In this document: in pieces, positions 14,907 through 23,079 of the stretch
How positions within the stretch are numbered: the stretch's first letter is position 1
Layout: each line of letters begins with the position of its first letter
Translations under genes and position numbers: made by a program
Notes under the pieces: model-generated
Databases searched by the model: none
Seen by the model: only the letters and a program-made list of their open reading frames with translations
Told to the model about the DNA's origin: nothing
Source of the DNA: Streptomyces xanthophaeus
Lineage (GTDB): Bacteria > Actinomycetota > Actinomycetes > Streptomycetales > Streptomycetaceae
Assembly (NCBI RefSeq): GCF_000725805.1
Contig: NZ_JOFT01000017.1
Span: 248,001-312,000 of the forward strand
Direction: 5' to 3'
DNA: 64,000 nucleotides

Positions 14907-17006
14907 GTGTTCGGTGAGTACTCGGTCAACAACAATCAGGCAGGACCCGCGGACGGCGACCCTGCGCCAGACTGTGGCGCCGTGCCGGGAAACCTGCCGC
15001 CGGAATCGGCGAGCTTCGTCGGCCGGGAGCACGAACTCGGCTTATTGAAAGACCTCTTGGGGGAACGGAGACTGATCACCCTCACCGGGGTGGGCGGTGT
15101 CGGCAAGTCCCGCCTCGCCCTGCGCGCCGTCAGCGGCGGCCGCCAGGCGCGGCGCGACGGCGTCTGGTGGGTGGAGCTGTCGCCGATGCGCGACCCGGCT
15201 CTGCTCACCACCACCGTCGCGCACGCCATCGGCCTCGCCGACCATTCCTCGCGCCCCCTGGACGAGGAACTGTGCGCCTGGATGGCCGACAAGGACCTCC
15301 TCCTCGTCCTCGACACCTGCGAGCACCTGGTGGCCGAATGCCGGCACCTGGTGGGCGAACTCCTGCAGTCCGCACCCGGACTGACCGTGCTCGTCACCTC
15401 CCGTGAGCCGCTCGGCTCCCCCGGGGAGACCCTCTTCGAAGTCCGCCCGCTGCCCTGCGACGGCCCCGACAGCGACGCCCTCGCCCTCTTCCGGACACGC
15501 GCCCTCGCCGCCACCCCCAGGGCGGCCGCCGCCTTCGAGGACCCGGCGCTGTGCGCCGTCGCCGCCGAGGTGTGCCGCCGCCTGGACGGGATCCCGCTCG
15601 CCCTGGAACTCGCCGGTGCACGGCTGCGGTTGTGGACGCTGGAGGAGATGGCCGAACGGCTCGGCACCCGCCTCGACGTCCTGTCCGACCCCCGCCCCGA
15701 ACTGCTGCCGCGGCACCGGACGATGCGCACCGCGATCGGGTGGAGCCACGAACTGTGCGAGCCGCTGGAACGGCTGCTGTGGGCCCGGCTCTCGGTCTTC
15801 ACGGGGGACTTCGACGTCGCCGCCGCCCGCGCCGTGTGCTCCGGCGGCCCGCTGCCCGCCGCGCGGGTGGAACGGGTACTGGCCGGCCTGGTCGCCAAGT
15901 CGGTGGTCCGCTGCACCGACGAACGGGGGGCGGGCGCCCGCTACCGGATGCTCGACACGATCCGCGAGTACGGCCACGACTGGCTGGACGAGCTCGGTGA
16001 GACCCGGGTCGTCGCCGACCGCCACGCGCACTGGTACGCGGCCCTCGCCCAGGCCGCCGACCGCGGCTGGCTCGGCCCCTCCCAGGTGGACTGGTACCGC
16101 AGGACGACCGCCGAGCACCCCCAGCTGCGCACGGCCCTGGAACACCTGCTGGGCGCCGACCCGACGGCCGCGCTGGAGATGGCCGGCGCCCTGTGGTTCT
16201 ACTGGTTCGCGTGCGGGCACGTGCACGAGGGCCGGAACTTCCTGGAACGGGCCCTGCGGGCCGCCCCGCACGCCGGAGCCGCCTACACCCAGGCGCTGTG
16301 GGCCCTCGGGCTGACGACCCTGCTCCAGGGCGACCTGGCCGTGTCCCGGGAGCTCGGCATGGAGTGCACCCGTGAGGCGGCCCGGCTCGCGGACCCCGAG
16401 CGGGAGCTGCGGGCGGCCTATCTGCACGCGGTGGCGGTCCTCATGCCCGGGGACCCCGTACGGGCCCTGGAACTGGCCGGTCCGCGGGCCCGGGCGGGCC
16501 ACGGCGGCCGGACCAGCGCGCCCGGCTGGCTGCTGTGCCGCCTGGCCACGGGGTACGCACTGTGCGACCTCCAGCGCTACGAGGAGGCGGCCGAGGAGGC
16601 ACGGGCCCTGCGGGAGGCCTGCGCGGAGCTGGGCGAGCGCTGGCTGCGGGCCTACGCGGACTACATCCTGGCGGTGTCGGCGCTGGGCCTGGGCCACCAC
16701 GGCGAGGCCGCCCGGCACGTCCGGGCGATGCTGTCCGGGAAACGGCTGCTCGGCGACCGCTTCGGCATCGCGCTGGGCCTGGACGTACTGGCGGCGGCGG
16801 TGGCGGCGCTGGGCGACGGGGAACTGGCGGCGCGGCTGCTGGGCACCGGGCACGCCTGGTGGCGCACGGTGGGGCGGCCGCAGATGGGCGGCTCGCCCTC
16901 GCTGACGGCCCTGCGGGACCGAGGCGAGCGCCAGGCGCGGGCGGCGATCGGTGACGCGGCCTTCGAGGCGGCGTTCCTGGGCGGCGCGGCGGCGCCCACC
17001 GGCTGA
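14907..17006 (+). CDS. AfsR/LuxR-like STAND ATPase lacking a DNA-binding domain
   Basis: This 699-residue protein has the motif order of signal-transduction ATPases: GNLPPESASFVGREHEL, P-loop TGVGGVGKSRLA, Walker B LLLVLDTCEHL, sensor LVTSREPLG, and an arm with GIPLALELAGARLR. A TPR-like helical C-terminus follows (residues about 400-690). Most relatives carry a BTAD/OmpR HTH at the N-terminus or a LuxR HTH at the C-terminus; neither is seen. It contains an in-frame TTA leucine codon at 15042-15044, so translation should need the bldA tRNA. The GTG start has no ribosome site but follows an AT-rich CACAATAC, so it may be leaderless. GTG 14982 is an alternative. Confidence 0.85.
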   Translation: MFGEYSVNNNQAGPADGDPAPDCGAVPGNLPPESASFVGREHELGLLKDLLGERRLITLTGVGGVGKSRLALRAVSGGRQARRDGVWWVELSPMRDPALLTTTVAHAIGLADHSSRPLDEELCAWMADKDLLLVLDTCEHLVAECRHLVGELLQSAPGLTVLVTSREPLGSPGETLFEVRPLPCDGPDSDALALFRTRALAATPRAAAAFEDPALCAVAAEVCRRLDGIPLALELAGARLRLWTLEEMAERLGTRLDVLSDPRPELLPRHRTMRTAIGWSHELCEPLERLLWARLSVFTGDFDVAAARAVCSGGPLPAARVERVLAGLVAKSVVRCTDERGAGARYRMLDTIREYGHDWLDELGETRVVADRHAHWYAALAQAADRGWLGPSQVDWYRRTTAEHPQLRTALEHLLGADPTAALEMAGALWFYWFACGHVHEGRNFLERALRAAPHAGAAYTQALWALGLTTLLQGDLAVSRELGMECTREAARLADPERELRAAYLHAVAVLMPGDPVRALELAGPRARAGHGGRTSAPGWLLCRLATGYALCDLQRYEEAAEEARALREACAELGERWLRAYADYILAVSALGLGHHGEAARHVRAMLSGKRLLGDRFGIALGLDVLAAAVAALGDGELAARLLGTGHAWWRTVGRPQMGGSPSLTALRDRGERQARAAIGDAAFEAAFLGGAAAPTG

Positions 17007-17024
17007 GCGGCTGCCGGTGGGCGC
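16992..17024 (+). terminator. Stem-loop terminator overlapping the STAND gene stop
   Basis: A perfect 12-bp stem (GCGCCCACCGGC / GCCGGTGGGCGC) with a 9-nt loop contains the TGA stop of the ATPase gene in its loop. It also lies between that gene and the convergent small-protein operon, so it could end both transcripts. Confidence 0.7.
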
Positions 17025-17043
17025 GCCGGGTCCTGGGCTCCCG

Positions 17044-17136
17044 TCAGTACGGGAGGGGTCTGCCCGACGGTGTGCGCAGGTCCAGGTCTCGGGGGGCGGG
17101 CTTGGGGACGGGCTTGCGGATCAGCTGCTGGCGCAT
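17044..17136 (-). CDS. 30-residue proline-rich basic peptide
   Basis: This is a very short frame with a strong ribosome site (GAGGAGG 6 nt before ATG). It begins MRQQLIRKPVPKPAP and ends PSGRPLPY, with six prolines and net positive charge up to residue 16. It follows the DUF5999 gene after 13 nt on the same strand, so the two are almost certainly co-transcribed. I do not recognise the family. It has no hydrophobic segment, no Cys and no obvious RiPP leader/core pattern. Support is the ribosome site, the operon position and the GC3-rich codons. Confidence 0.6.
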   Translation of the reverse strand: MRQQLIRKPVPKPAPRDLDLRTPSGRPLPY

Positions 17137-17149
17137 GCTGCCTCCTCGG

Positions 17150-17335
17150 TCAGACCAGGGCCGGGCGGCGGGGTTCCACCGCGCGGCCGTCGGGGAGCAG
17201 TTCACCGGTGTCGTCGAAGACCACCGCGCCGTTGCAGAGCAGGCTCCAGCCCTGTTCGGGGTGGAAGGCCACGGTGCGGGCGGCATCATGATCGGCGCTG
17301 TCGGCCGTAGGGCAGGGGGGCTGGTGGGAGCACAT
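17150..17335 (-). CDS. DUF5999 family small protein
   Basis: This 61-residue protein begins MCSHQPPCPTADSADHDAA and continues with HPEQGWSLLCNGAVVFDDTG, the conserved core I associate with DUF5999, a Streptomyces family of unknown function. Cys 2, His 4 and Cys 8, plus a third cysteine in SLLCNG, could bind a metal (inference). GAGGAGG 6 nt upstream of ATG fixes the start. It is the first gene of a two-gene operon with the 30-residue peptide. Confidence 0.85.
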   Translation of the reverse strand: MCSHQPPCPTADSADHDAARTVAFHPEQGWSLLCNGAVVFDDTGELLPDGRAVEPRRPALV

Positions 17336-17469
17336 GGCGCACCTCCTCGCAGAGTGGGGCGGGAGGGCCGGTGGTCACCCGGTCGAATCCGCGATCCACG
17401 GTGGCGGTGAGTATTGCTGATCGCCACCCCTGGACGGAACCCATATTCGTGGTCCAGTTCAGGGTGTGT

Positions 17470-17937
17470 ATGCCCGATTACGATGCGCTCATGCCCGTTA
17501 TCCGGATCGTTCACCGCACGTTCCTGCCGCCCTCCGAGGCATGGCTGAGGCTGACGGACTGGGAGCGGCACGGCGCCCAGGTCCCCCTCACGCGGACGAT
17601 CGTCACGACGGCGCCGCCGAACGGAGCCGGGACGGTCTTCACGGCGCGCACCGGAGTGGGCAGGATCACCTTCGACGACCCGATGGAAGTCGTGCTCTGG
17701 CAGCCTCCGACGCCGGGGGCGCCGGGCACGCCGGGGCTGGTCCGCCTGGAGAAGCGCGGGCGGACGGTGACGGGCTGGGCGGAGATCGAGGTCAGGCCGG
17801 TGCCCGCCGGGGGCAGCGAGGTCCACTGGCGCGAGTCCCTGCGCGTACGCCCCCTCCCCCGGTTCCTGGACCCCCTGGTCACGGCGGCGGGGCGGGTCTT
17901 CTTCGGCCGCGCCCTGCGCGGCCTGCTGCGCCCCTGA
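17470..17937 (+). CDS. SRPBCC-family (START-like) protein
   Basis: The product is about 155 residues. PVIRIVHRTFLPPSEAWLRL and TDWERHGAQVPLTRTIVTT resemble the opening of polyketide-cyclase/SRPBCC proteins. FTARTGVGRITFDDPMEVVL and a C-terminal helix over the cavity (DPLVTAAGRVFFGRALRGLL) follow. Members bind hydrophobic ligands in a deep pocket. Two ATG codons (17470 and 17491) are possible starts and neither has a clear ribosome site; I give the longer. It stands alone, followed by a large hairpin. Confidence 0.8.
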   Translation: MPDYDALMPVIRIVHRTFLPPSEAWLRLTDWERHGAQVPLTRTIVTTAPPNGAGTVFTARTGVGRITFDDPMEVVLWQPPTPGAPGTPGLVRLEKRGRTVTGWAEIEVRPVPAGGSEVHWRESLRVRPLPRFLDPLVTAAGRVFFGRALRGLLRP

Positions 17938-17976
17938 GCCCGGGGCGCCCGGGGCGGCGCCCAGGGCGCGGCCGGG

Positions 17977-18026
17977 CGTGACCCGGGCACGGCCCGGGTG
18001 GGGGTCCGGGCCGTGGCCGGGTCACG
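17977..18026. terminator. Large bidirectional hairpin
   Basis: Two 21-nt arms (17977-17997 and 18006-18026) pair with a single mismatch around an 8-nt G-rich loop. It lies between the convergent SRPBCC and acyl-CoA dehydrogenase genes and should terminate both. Confidence 0.75.
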
Positions 18027-18041
18027 GCCGTGCGGGGGTGC

Positions 18042-18077
18042 GGGCGTACGGGCGTACGGGCGTACGGGCGTACGGGC
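18042..18077. repeat. 8-bp tandem repeat, about 4.5 copies
   Basis: GGGCGTAC is repeated four times in a row plus a partial copy just before the stop of the acyl-CoA dehydrogenase gene. It is non-coding and likely to vary in copy number by slippage. Confidence 0.9.
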
Positions 18078-18083
18078 TGGTGC

Positions 18084-19316
18084 CTAGCGGATCGGCATGT
18101 CGGAGATCGTCCGCGCGATCACCAGCCGCTGGATCTCGCTCGTGCCCTCGAAGATGGTGTAAATGGCGCTGTCACGGTGCATGCGCTCGACCGGGTACTC
18201 GCGGGTGAAGCCGTTGCCGCCGAGGATCTGGACCGCCTGGGCGGTGACCTTCTTGGCCACCTCGCTCGCGAACAGCTTCGACATGGAGCCCTCCGCCGAG
18301 GTGAAGGGCCGGCCCGCGACCGCCATCCAGGACGCCCGCCACACCAGCAGCCGGGCCGCGTCGATCTGGGTGCGCATGTCGGCGAGCTGGAAGGCCACGC
18401 CCTGGTTGTCGATGATCGGGCGGCCGAACTGGGTGCGGGTCTTCGCGTAGTCGAGGGCGACCTCGTACGCGGCGCGCGCCGTGCCGACCGCCATGGCGCC
18501 GACGGCCGGGCGCGAGGCCTCGAAGGTGGCCATGGCCGCGTTCTTCACGCGCTCGCCGGAGCCTCCGCTGCGGGCCCGCTCGTGGGCCCGGGCGAGCCGC
18601 TCGTCCAGCTTCTCCTTGCCGCCGAGGAGGCAGGAGCCGGGGACCCGGACGTCCTCCAGCACCACTTCGGCGGTGTGCGAGGCCCGGATGCCGTGCTTCT
18701 TGAACTTCTGTCCCTGGGTCAGCCCCGGGGTGCCCGGCGGGACGATGAAGGAGGCGTGCCCCTTCGTGCCGAGGTCCGGGTCGACGACGGCCACGACGAT
18801 GTGGACGTTGGCGATGCCGCCGTTGGTCGCCCAGGTCTTGGTGCCGTTCAGCACCCACTCGTCCTTGGCCTGGTCGTAGACCGCGCGGGTGCGCATCGCG
18901 CCCACGTCGGAGCCCGCGTCCGGCTCGGAGGAGCAGAAGGCGGCGACCTTCACGTCGTCCGGGGTGCCGTACATCTGCGGGATCCAGGTGCCGATCTGCT
19001 CCTCGGTGCCGTTGGCGACGACGCCGATGGCCGCGAGCCCGGTGCCCACGATCGACAGGGCGATGCCCGCGTCGCCCCAGAAGAGCTCCTCCATCGCCAT
19101 CGGGATGCCGAGGCCGGTGGGGTCGAAGAACTGCTGGGCGTAGAAGTCCAGGGAGTAGATTCCGACCTTGGCGGCCTCCTGGATGACGGGCCAGGGAGTC
19201 TCTTCGCGCTCGTCCCATTCCGCGGCCGCGGGCCGGATCACGTCGGCGGCGAAGCCGTGGATCCAGTCGCGGACCTGCTTCTGGTCGTCGTTGAGCTCCA
19301 TGGTGAACTCCGCCAT
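18084..19316 (-). CDS. Acyl-CoA dehydrogenase
   Basis: This 410-residue flavoenzyme catalyses the alpha,beta-dehydrogenation of acyl-CoA. The FAD/substrate motifs are present: AFCSSEPDAGSDVGAMRTRA, WVLNGTKTWATNGGIA, YAKTRTQFGRPI, QILGGNGFTREYPVERMHRD, and IYTIFEGTSEIQRLVIAR, where the glutamate of EGT is the usual catalytic base. The length fits the family. GGAGGGG precedes the ATG. It is divergent from a TetR regulator, with two related inverted-repeat sites between them, so it is probably under its control. The acyl chain specificity is not evident. Confidence 0.95.
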   Translation of the reverse strand: MAEFTMELNDDQKQVRDWIHGFAADVIRPAAAEWDEREETPWPVIQEAAKVGIYSLDFYAQQFFDPTGLGIPMAMEELFWGDAGIALSIVGTGLAAIGVVANGTEEQIGTWIPQMYGTPDDVKVAAFCSSEPDAGSDVGAMRTRAVYDQAKDEWVLNGTKTWATNGGIANVHIVVAVVDPDLGTKGHASFIVPPGTPGLTQGQKFKKHGIRASHTAEVVLEDVRVPGSCLLGGKEKLDERLARAHERARSGGSGERVKNAAMATFEASRPAVGAMAVGTARAAYEVALDYAKTRTQFGRPIIDNQGVAFQLADMRTQIDAARLLVWRASWMAVAGRPFTSAEGSMSKLFASEVAKKVTAQAVQILGGNGFTREYPVERMHRDSAIYTIFEGTSEIQRLVIARTISDMPIR

Positions 19317-19351
19317 GTCCCCTCCAGCTGTCTGTGCTCGTCCACGTGCAT

Positions 19352-19402
19352 GTTACTACCGGTAACCGGCAGAGTGGCCACAGTCTGTTACCGGCGAGTA
19401 AG
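19352..19402. promoter_or_regulatory. Two related inverted repeats, candidate TetR operators
   Basis: GTTACTACCGGTAAC (19352-19366) and GTTACCGGCGAGTAAG (19387-19402) share TTACT-N-CGGTAA in opposite orientation, with a 1-nt spacer difference. They lie between the acyl-CoA dehydrogenase and TetR genes, where a shared operator would be expected. Confidence 0.65.
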
Positions 19403-19521
19403 CACTGTCAAGCAGCGTCGGAACACCCGGAGGACCACCACCGATTCGATCGCGAGGGTGTGCGGGGTGTTACGTTGCGTGGGCGTCACGCACATCGCAA
19501 GGGCGGGGAGAGAAACACGTC

Positions 19522-20166
19522 ATGGAGACCACGCAGCGGGCCGGCGAGCCGGGAGCGGCCGAACGCCGGCGGCGGGAACTGCTCGAAGCGGCCGACCGGG
19601 TCGTGCTCAGGGACGGCCCGAAGGCCTCCATGAACGCCATCGCGGCCGAGGCGGGGATCACCAAACCCATCCTCTACCGGCACTTCGGCGACAAGGCGGG
19701 GCTCTACCAGGCCCTCGCCGTCCGGCACACGGACGCCCTGCTCGACTCGCTGCGGGCGGCGCTCGACGCACCGGCCGAGCGCAGGCAGCGGGTGGAGGCC
19801 ACGCTGGAGACCTACCTGGCCGCCATCGAGGCCCGCCCGCAGGTCTACCGCTTCCTGATGCACCCGGCCGAGGACCCGCAGGCCACCGAGCGCGGATTCG
19901 ACGTCGGCCAGCACTCGGCCCCGCTGCTGCGCCGGCTCGGCGAGGAGCTGGCCCAGGTCATCGGCGAACGCGTGGACCTCGGCCCCGGCGGCGAACGCCT
20001 CGCCCGCATCTGGGGCCACGGCATCGTCGGCATGATGCACGCGGCCGGGGACTGGTGGCTCGTCGAACGCCCCTGCACGCGTGCGGAGCTGGTCGCAGGC
20101 CTGACCGACCTCCTGTGGGGGCGGCTGGCCACGGCGGGCAACCGGGCCGACGGCCCCGGCTTCTGA
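19522..20166 (+). CDS. TetR-family regulator
   Basis: This 214-residue protein has an N-terminal HTH (RRRELLEAADRVVLRDGPKA, then AIAAEAGITKPILYRHFGDK), characteristic of TetR proteins. The all-helical ligand domain (residues about 75-205) includes YRFLMHPAEDPQ and WGHGIVGMMHAAGDWW, which resemble regulators of fatty-acid degradation genes. GGGGAGA precedes the ATG. Its divergent placement next to an acyl-CoA dehydrogenase suggests control by an acyl-CoA or fatty acid (inference). Confidence 0.92.
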   Translation: METTQRAGEPGAAERRRRELLEAADRVVLRDGPKASMNAIAAEAGITKPILYRHFGDKAGLYQALAVRHTDALLDSLRAALDAPAERRQRVEATLETYLAAIEARPQVYRFLMHPAEDPQATERGFDVGQHSAPLLRRLGEELAQVIGERVDLGPGGERLARIWGHGIVGMMHAAGDWWLVERPCTRAELVAGLTDLLWGRLATAGNRADGPGF

Positions 20167-20172
20167 GAGGGG

Positions 20173-20201
20173 GCCGGGCCGGGCCGCCCGGCCGGCCCGG
20201 C
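20173..20201. terminator. GC-rich hairpin between convergent genes
   Basis: GCCGGGCC and GGCCCGGC flank a 13-nt loop that is itself GC-rich. It is positioned between the stops of the TetR and peptide deformylase genes. Confidence 0.5.
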
Positions 20202-20756
20202 TCAGACCGCCGAAGCCCCGGCGCCCCACGGGGTCTTGCGGATCGCCCGGCGGAGCCTGCGCGCGCGCAGCCCCGTGACCCGGTCCGCGTACACCGTGCC
20301 CGCCAGGTGGTCGCACTCGTGCTGGAGGCAACGGGCGAAGAAGCCCGTACCGGAGATCCGCACGGCGGCTCCGTCGGAGGTGACCCCCTCGACCACCGCG
20401 TGGTCGAAGCGGGCCGTGCCCGCCTCCAGGCCCGGCAGCGAGAGGCAGCCCTCGGGGCCGAGGAACTCGTCCCCGTCGGCCGTCAGCAGGCGGGGGTTGA
20501 CCACGTGCCCGACGTGGCGGACGTCCTCGTCGTCGGGGCAGTCGTATACGAACACCCGCTGCCCGACGCCGATCTGGTTCGCTGCGAGGCCGACGCCCTC
20601 GTGGGCGTACATCGTCGCGAACATGTCCTCGATGAGCCGGTCGAGGGCCGGGCCGAACTCGGTGACCTCCGCGCAAGCGGAATGGAGCACCGGATCGCCC
20701 AGCAGGCTCATGGTGCGGACGATGCCGGAGGTACCGGGGATGGGGCGCTGTCGCAT
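20202..20756 (-). CDS. def: Peptide deformylase
   Basis: This 184-residue metalloenzyme removes the formyl group from nascent proteins. All three motifs are present: GVGLAANQ (54-61), EGCLSLP with metal-binding Cys 104, and HECDH (146-150) with two metal-binding histidines and the catalytic glutamate. There is no ribosome site before ATG; an AT-rich AATATAT 25-30 nt upstream may be the promoter. It is divergent from murT. Streptomyces usually have several deformylases, so this may be one of a set. Confidence 0.95.
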   Translation of the reverse strand: MRQRPIPGTSGIVRTMSLLGDPVLHSACAEVTEFGPALDRLIEDMFATMYAHEGVGLAANQIGVGQRVFVYDCPDDEDVRHVGHVVNPRLLTADGDEFLGPEGCLSLPGLEAGTARFDHAVVEGVTSDGAAVRISGTGFFARCLQHECDHLAGTVYADRVTGLRARRLRRAIRKTPWGAGASAV

Positions 20757-20879
20757 GGCGGTAAGAGTACGACGGGCGAATATATGAGGAGATCTGCGGC
20801 GACCCGGGGGCGCCGCGGTCAAGGCCCCGGCAGGTACTGGATAGGCTGGGGCCGACCGACGCAAGGAGGACAAGGGACG

Positions 20880-22118
20880 ATGGCAGGCAACACGGAGCCG
20901 CTTTCGCCGCGGGCCAAGCTGGCCGTGACGGCGGGCAAGGCCGCGGCGGCGGTGTCGCGGGCCGCGGGACGCGGAAGCGGATCGGTGATCGGTGGCAAGG
21001 TCGCACTCAGGCTCGACCCCGATCTCCTCGGAGCGCTGGCGCAGCATCTCGATGTCGTCCTCGTCTCCGCGACGAACGGCAAGACCACGACGACCCGGCT
21101 GATCGCGGAGGCCCTGCGGGCCAGCGGTCCGGTCGTCTCCAACGCCCTCGGCGCGAACATGCCGGCGGGCATCACCTCGGCACTGGCGGGCGGCTCGGAC
21201 GCCAAGTACGGCGTCATCGAGGTCGACGAGAAGTACCTGGCCGGAGTGGCCCGGGACGTCACCCCCAAGGTGATCGCCCTGCTGAACCTCTCGCGCGACC
21301 AGCTGGACCGCGCCGCCGAGACCCGCATGCTCGCGGAGAAGTGGCGCGAGGGCCTCTCGGGCTCGAAGGCGGTCATCGTCGCGAACTGCGACGACCCGCT
21401 GATCGTCTGGTCGGCCTCCTCGTCCCAGAACGTGGTGTGGGTCGCGGCCGGCCAGGAGTGGAAGGACGACGCCTGGTCGTGCCCCTCCTGCGGTGGCGTG
21501 ATGCAGCGCCCGGGCGACGACTGGTTCTGCGGCGAGTGCGGTTTCCGCCGCCCCACCCCCAGCTGGGTGCTCTCCGGCGACCACGTGCTCGACCCGCACG
21601 GCAGCGCCTGGCCGATCCACCTCCAGCTGCCCGGCCGCGCCAACAAGGCGAACGCCGCCACCTCGGCCGCAGTGGCCGCGGTCTTCGGCGTCCCGCCGCA
21701 GGTGGCCCTGGAGCGGATGTACCAGGTGCAGGCCGTGGCCGGCCGCTACGACGTGGTGAACTTCCAGGGCCGCGAACTGCGGCTGCTGCTCGCCAAGAAC
21801 CCGGCCGGCTGGCTGGAGACGTTCTCGCTGATCGACCCGCCGCCGACCCCGGTGATCCTCTCGGTGAACGCGCGCGGCGCCGACGGCACCGACACCTCCT
21901 GGCTGTGGGACGTGGACTACCCGCGCCTGGCGGGCCACCCGATCTTCGTGATCGGTGACCGCAAGCTGGACCTGGCGGTCCGCCTCGAGGTCGCGGGCCT
22001 GGACTTCCGGGTGTGCGAGACCCTCGACGAGGCCGTGCAGCTGGCGCCGCCCGGACAGATCGAGCTGATCGCCAACTACACCGCCTTCCAGGACGTGCGC
22101 CGCCGCGTCGGCAACTAG
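20880..22118 (+). CDS. murT: Lipid II isoglutaminyl synthase, MurT subunit
   Basis: This 412-residue Mur-ligase-fold protein activates the alpha-carboxyl of D-Glu in lipid II with ATP, so that its partner GatD can amidate it. The P-loop is SATNGKTTTTRL (63-74). A zinc-ribbon insertion typical of MurT has CPSC (201-204) and CGEC (217-220). The DUF1727 C-terminal domain includes ILSVNARGADGTDTSWLWDV, with the catalytic aspartate in the DTSWLWD stretch. AAGGAGGA precedes the ATG. It forms an operon with gatD 19 nt downstream. Confidence 0.96.
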   Translation: MAGNTEPLSPRAKLAVTAGKAAAAVSRAAGRGSGSVIGGKVALRLDPDLLGALAQHLDVVLVSATNGKTTTTRLIAEALRASGPVVSNALGANMPAGITSALAGGSDAKYGVIEVDEKYLAGVARDVTPKVIALLNLSRDQLDRAAETRMLAEKWREGLSGSKAVIVANCDDPLIVWSASSSQNVVWVAAGQEWKDDAWSCPSCGGVMQRPGDDWFCGECGFRRPTPSWVLSGDHVLDPHGSAWPIHLQLPGRANKANAATSAAVAAVFGVPPQVALERMYQVQAVAGRYDVVNFQGRELRLLLAKNPAGWLETFSLIDPPPTPVILSVNARGADGTDTSWLWDVDYPRLAGHPIFVIGDRKLDLAVRLEVAGLDFRVCETLDEAVQLAPPGQIELIANYTAFQDVRRRVGN

Positions 22119-22137
22119 TACCCATAAGGACAAGAGC

Positions 22138-22866
22138 ATGAGCGACAACAGCCTGCGTCTGGTGTGGGTCTACCCCGACCTGCTCAGCACGTACGGAGAC
22201 CAGGGCAACGCCCTCGTGGTGGAGCGCCGCGCGCGCCAGCGCGGCCTGGACGTGCAGCGCGTGGACGTGCGCAGCGACCAGCCGATCCCCACCTCGGGCG
22301 ACATCTACCTGATCGGCGGCGGTGAGGACCGCCCGCAGCGGCTGGCCGCGGAGCGCCTGGTGCGCGACGGCGGTCTGGAGCGGGCCGTCTCGAACGGGGC
22401 GATCGTCTTCTCCGTCTGCGCCGGTTACCAGATCCTCGGCAACGAGTTCGTCAACGACATGGGCGAGCGCCAGCAGGGCCTCGGCCTGCTCGACGTGGTG
22501 ACCGTGCGCGGCGAGGGCGAGCGGTGCGTCGGCGACGTCCTCGCCGACATCGACCCGCGCCTGGGCCTGCCGCAGCTGACGGGCTTCGAGAACCACCAGG
22601 GCGTCACCCACCTCGGTCCGACGGCGCGGCCGTTCGCCCGGGTGAGCATGGGCCGCGGCAACGGCACCGGCGACGGCACCGAAGGCGCGTACAACGACAC
22701 CGTGTTCGGCACCTACATGCACGGTCCCGTGATGGCGCGCAACCCGCACATCGCGGACCTGCTGCTGAAGCTGGCCCTCGACGTGAACGCGCTGCCGGCC
22801 ATAGACGACCGGTGGTACGACGCGCTGCGCGCCGAGCGCATCGCGGCGGCGACGCAGCCCGCGTAG
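22138..22866 (+). CDS. gatD: Lipid II isoglutaminyl synthase, GatD glutaminase subunit
   Basis: This 242-residue class-I glutamine amidotransferase supplies ammonia to MurT. The nucleophile Cys 94 is in FSVCAGYQILG, and the catalytic His 195 is in FGTYMHGP; S. aureus GatD has the same Cys94/His arrangement. YGDQGNALVVERRA near the N-terminus is typical of the family. AGGACAAG precedes the ATG. The pair modifies peptidoglycan at the cytoplasmic lipid II stage. Confidence 0.96.
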   Translation: MSDNSLRLVWVYPDLLSTYGDQGNALVVERRARQRGLDVQRVDVRSDQPIPTSGDIYLIGGGEDRPQRLAAERLVRDGGLERAVSNGAIVFSVCAGYQILGNEFVNDMGERQQGLGLLDVVTVRGEGERCVGDVLADIDPRLGLPQLTGFENHQGVTHLGPTARPFARVSMGRGNGTGDGTEGAYNDTVFGTYMHGPVMARNPHIADLLLKLALDVNALPAIDDRWYDALRAERIAAATQPA

Positions 22867-22907
22867 CGCCGCGCGGGCCGCTCATCGGGGCGGCCCCGAC
22901 GCCATAT

Positions 22908-22940
22908 GTTCGGCCCGGATTCCCTTGGGGGGACCGGGCC
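22908..22940 (+). terminator. Hairpin after murT-gatD
   Basis: TCGGCCCGG and CCGGGCCGA form a 9-bp stem around a 15-nt loop, 42 nt past the gatD stop and well ahead of pfkA. Confidence 0.55.
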
Positions 22941-23079
22941 GACGTGGTTTCGCACGAGGTGCGCGACCAGGATGTGGAGGATGGTTCAGTCCACTGCTCC
23001 GGCGCTTGTAGGGTGACGTTAGTTCCCACCGGACGACGTGGTCCGGTCCTCGGCCACGTTGCAAAGGTCTCTTCCTGCC

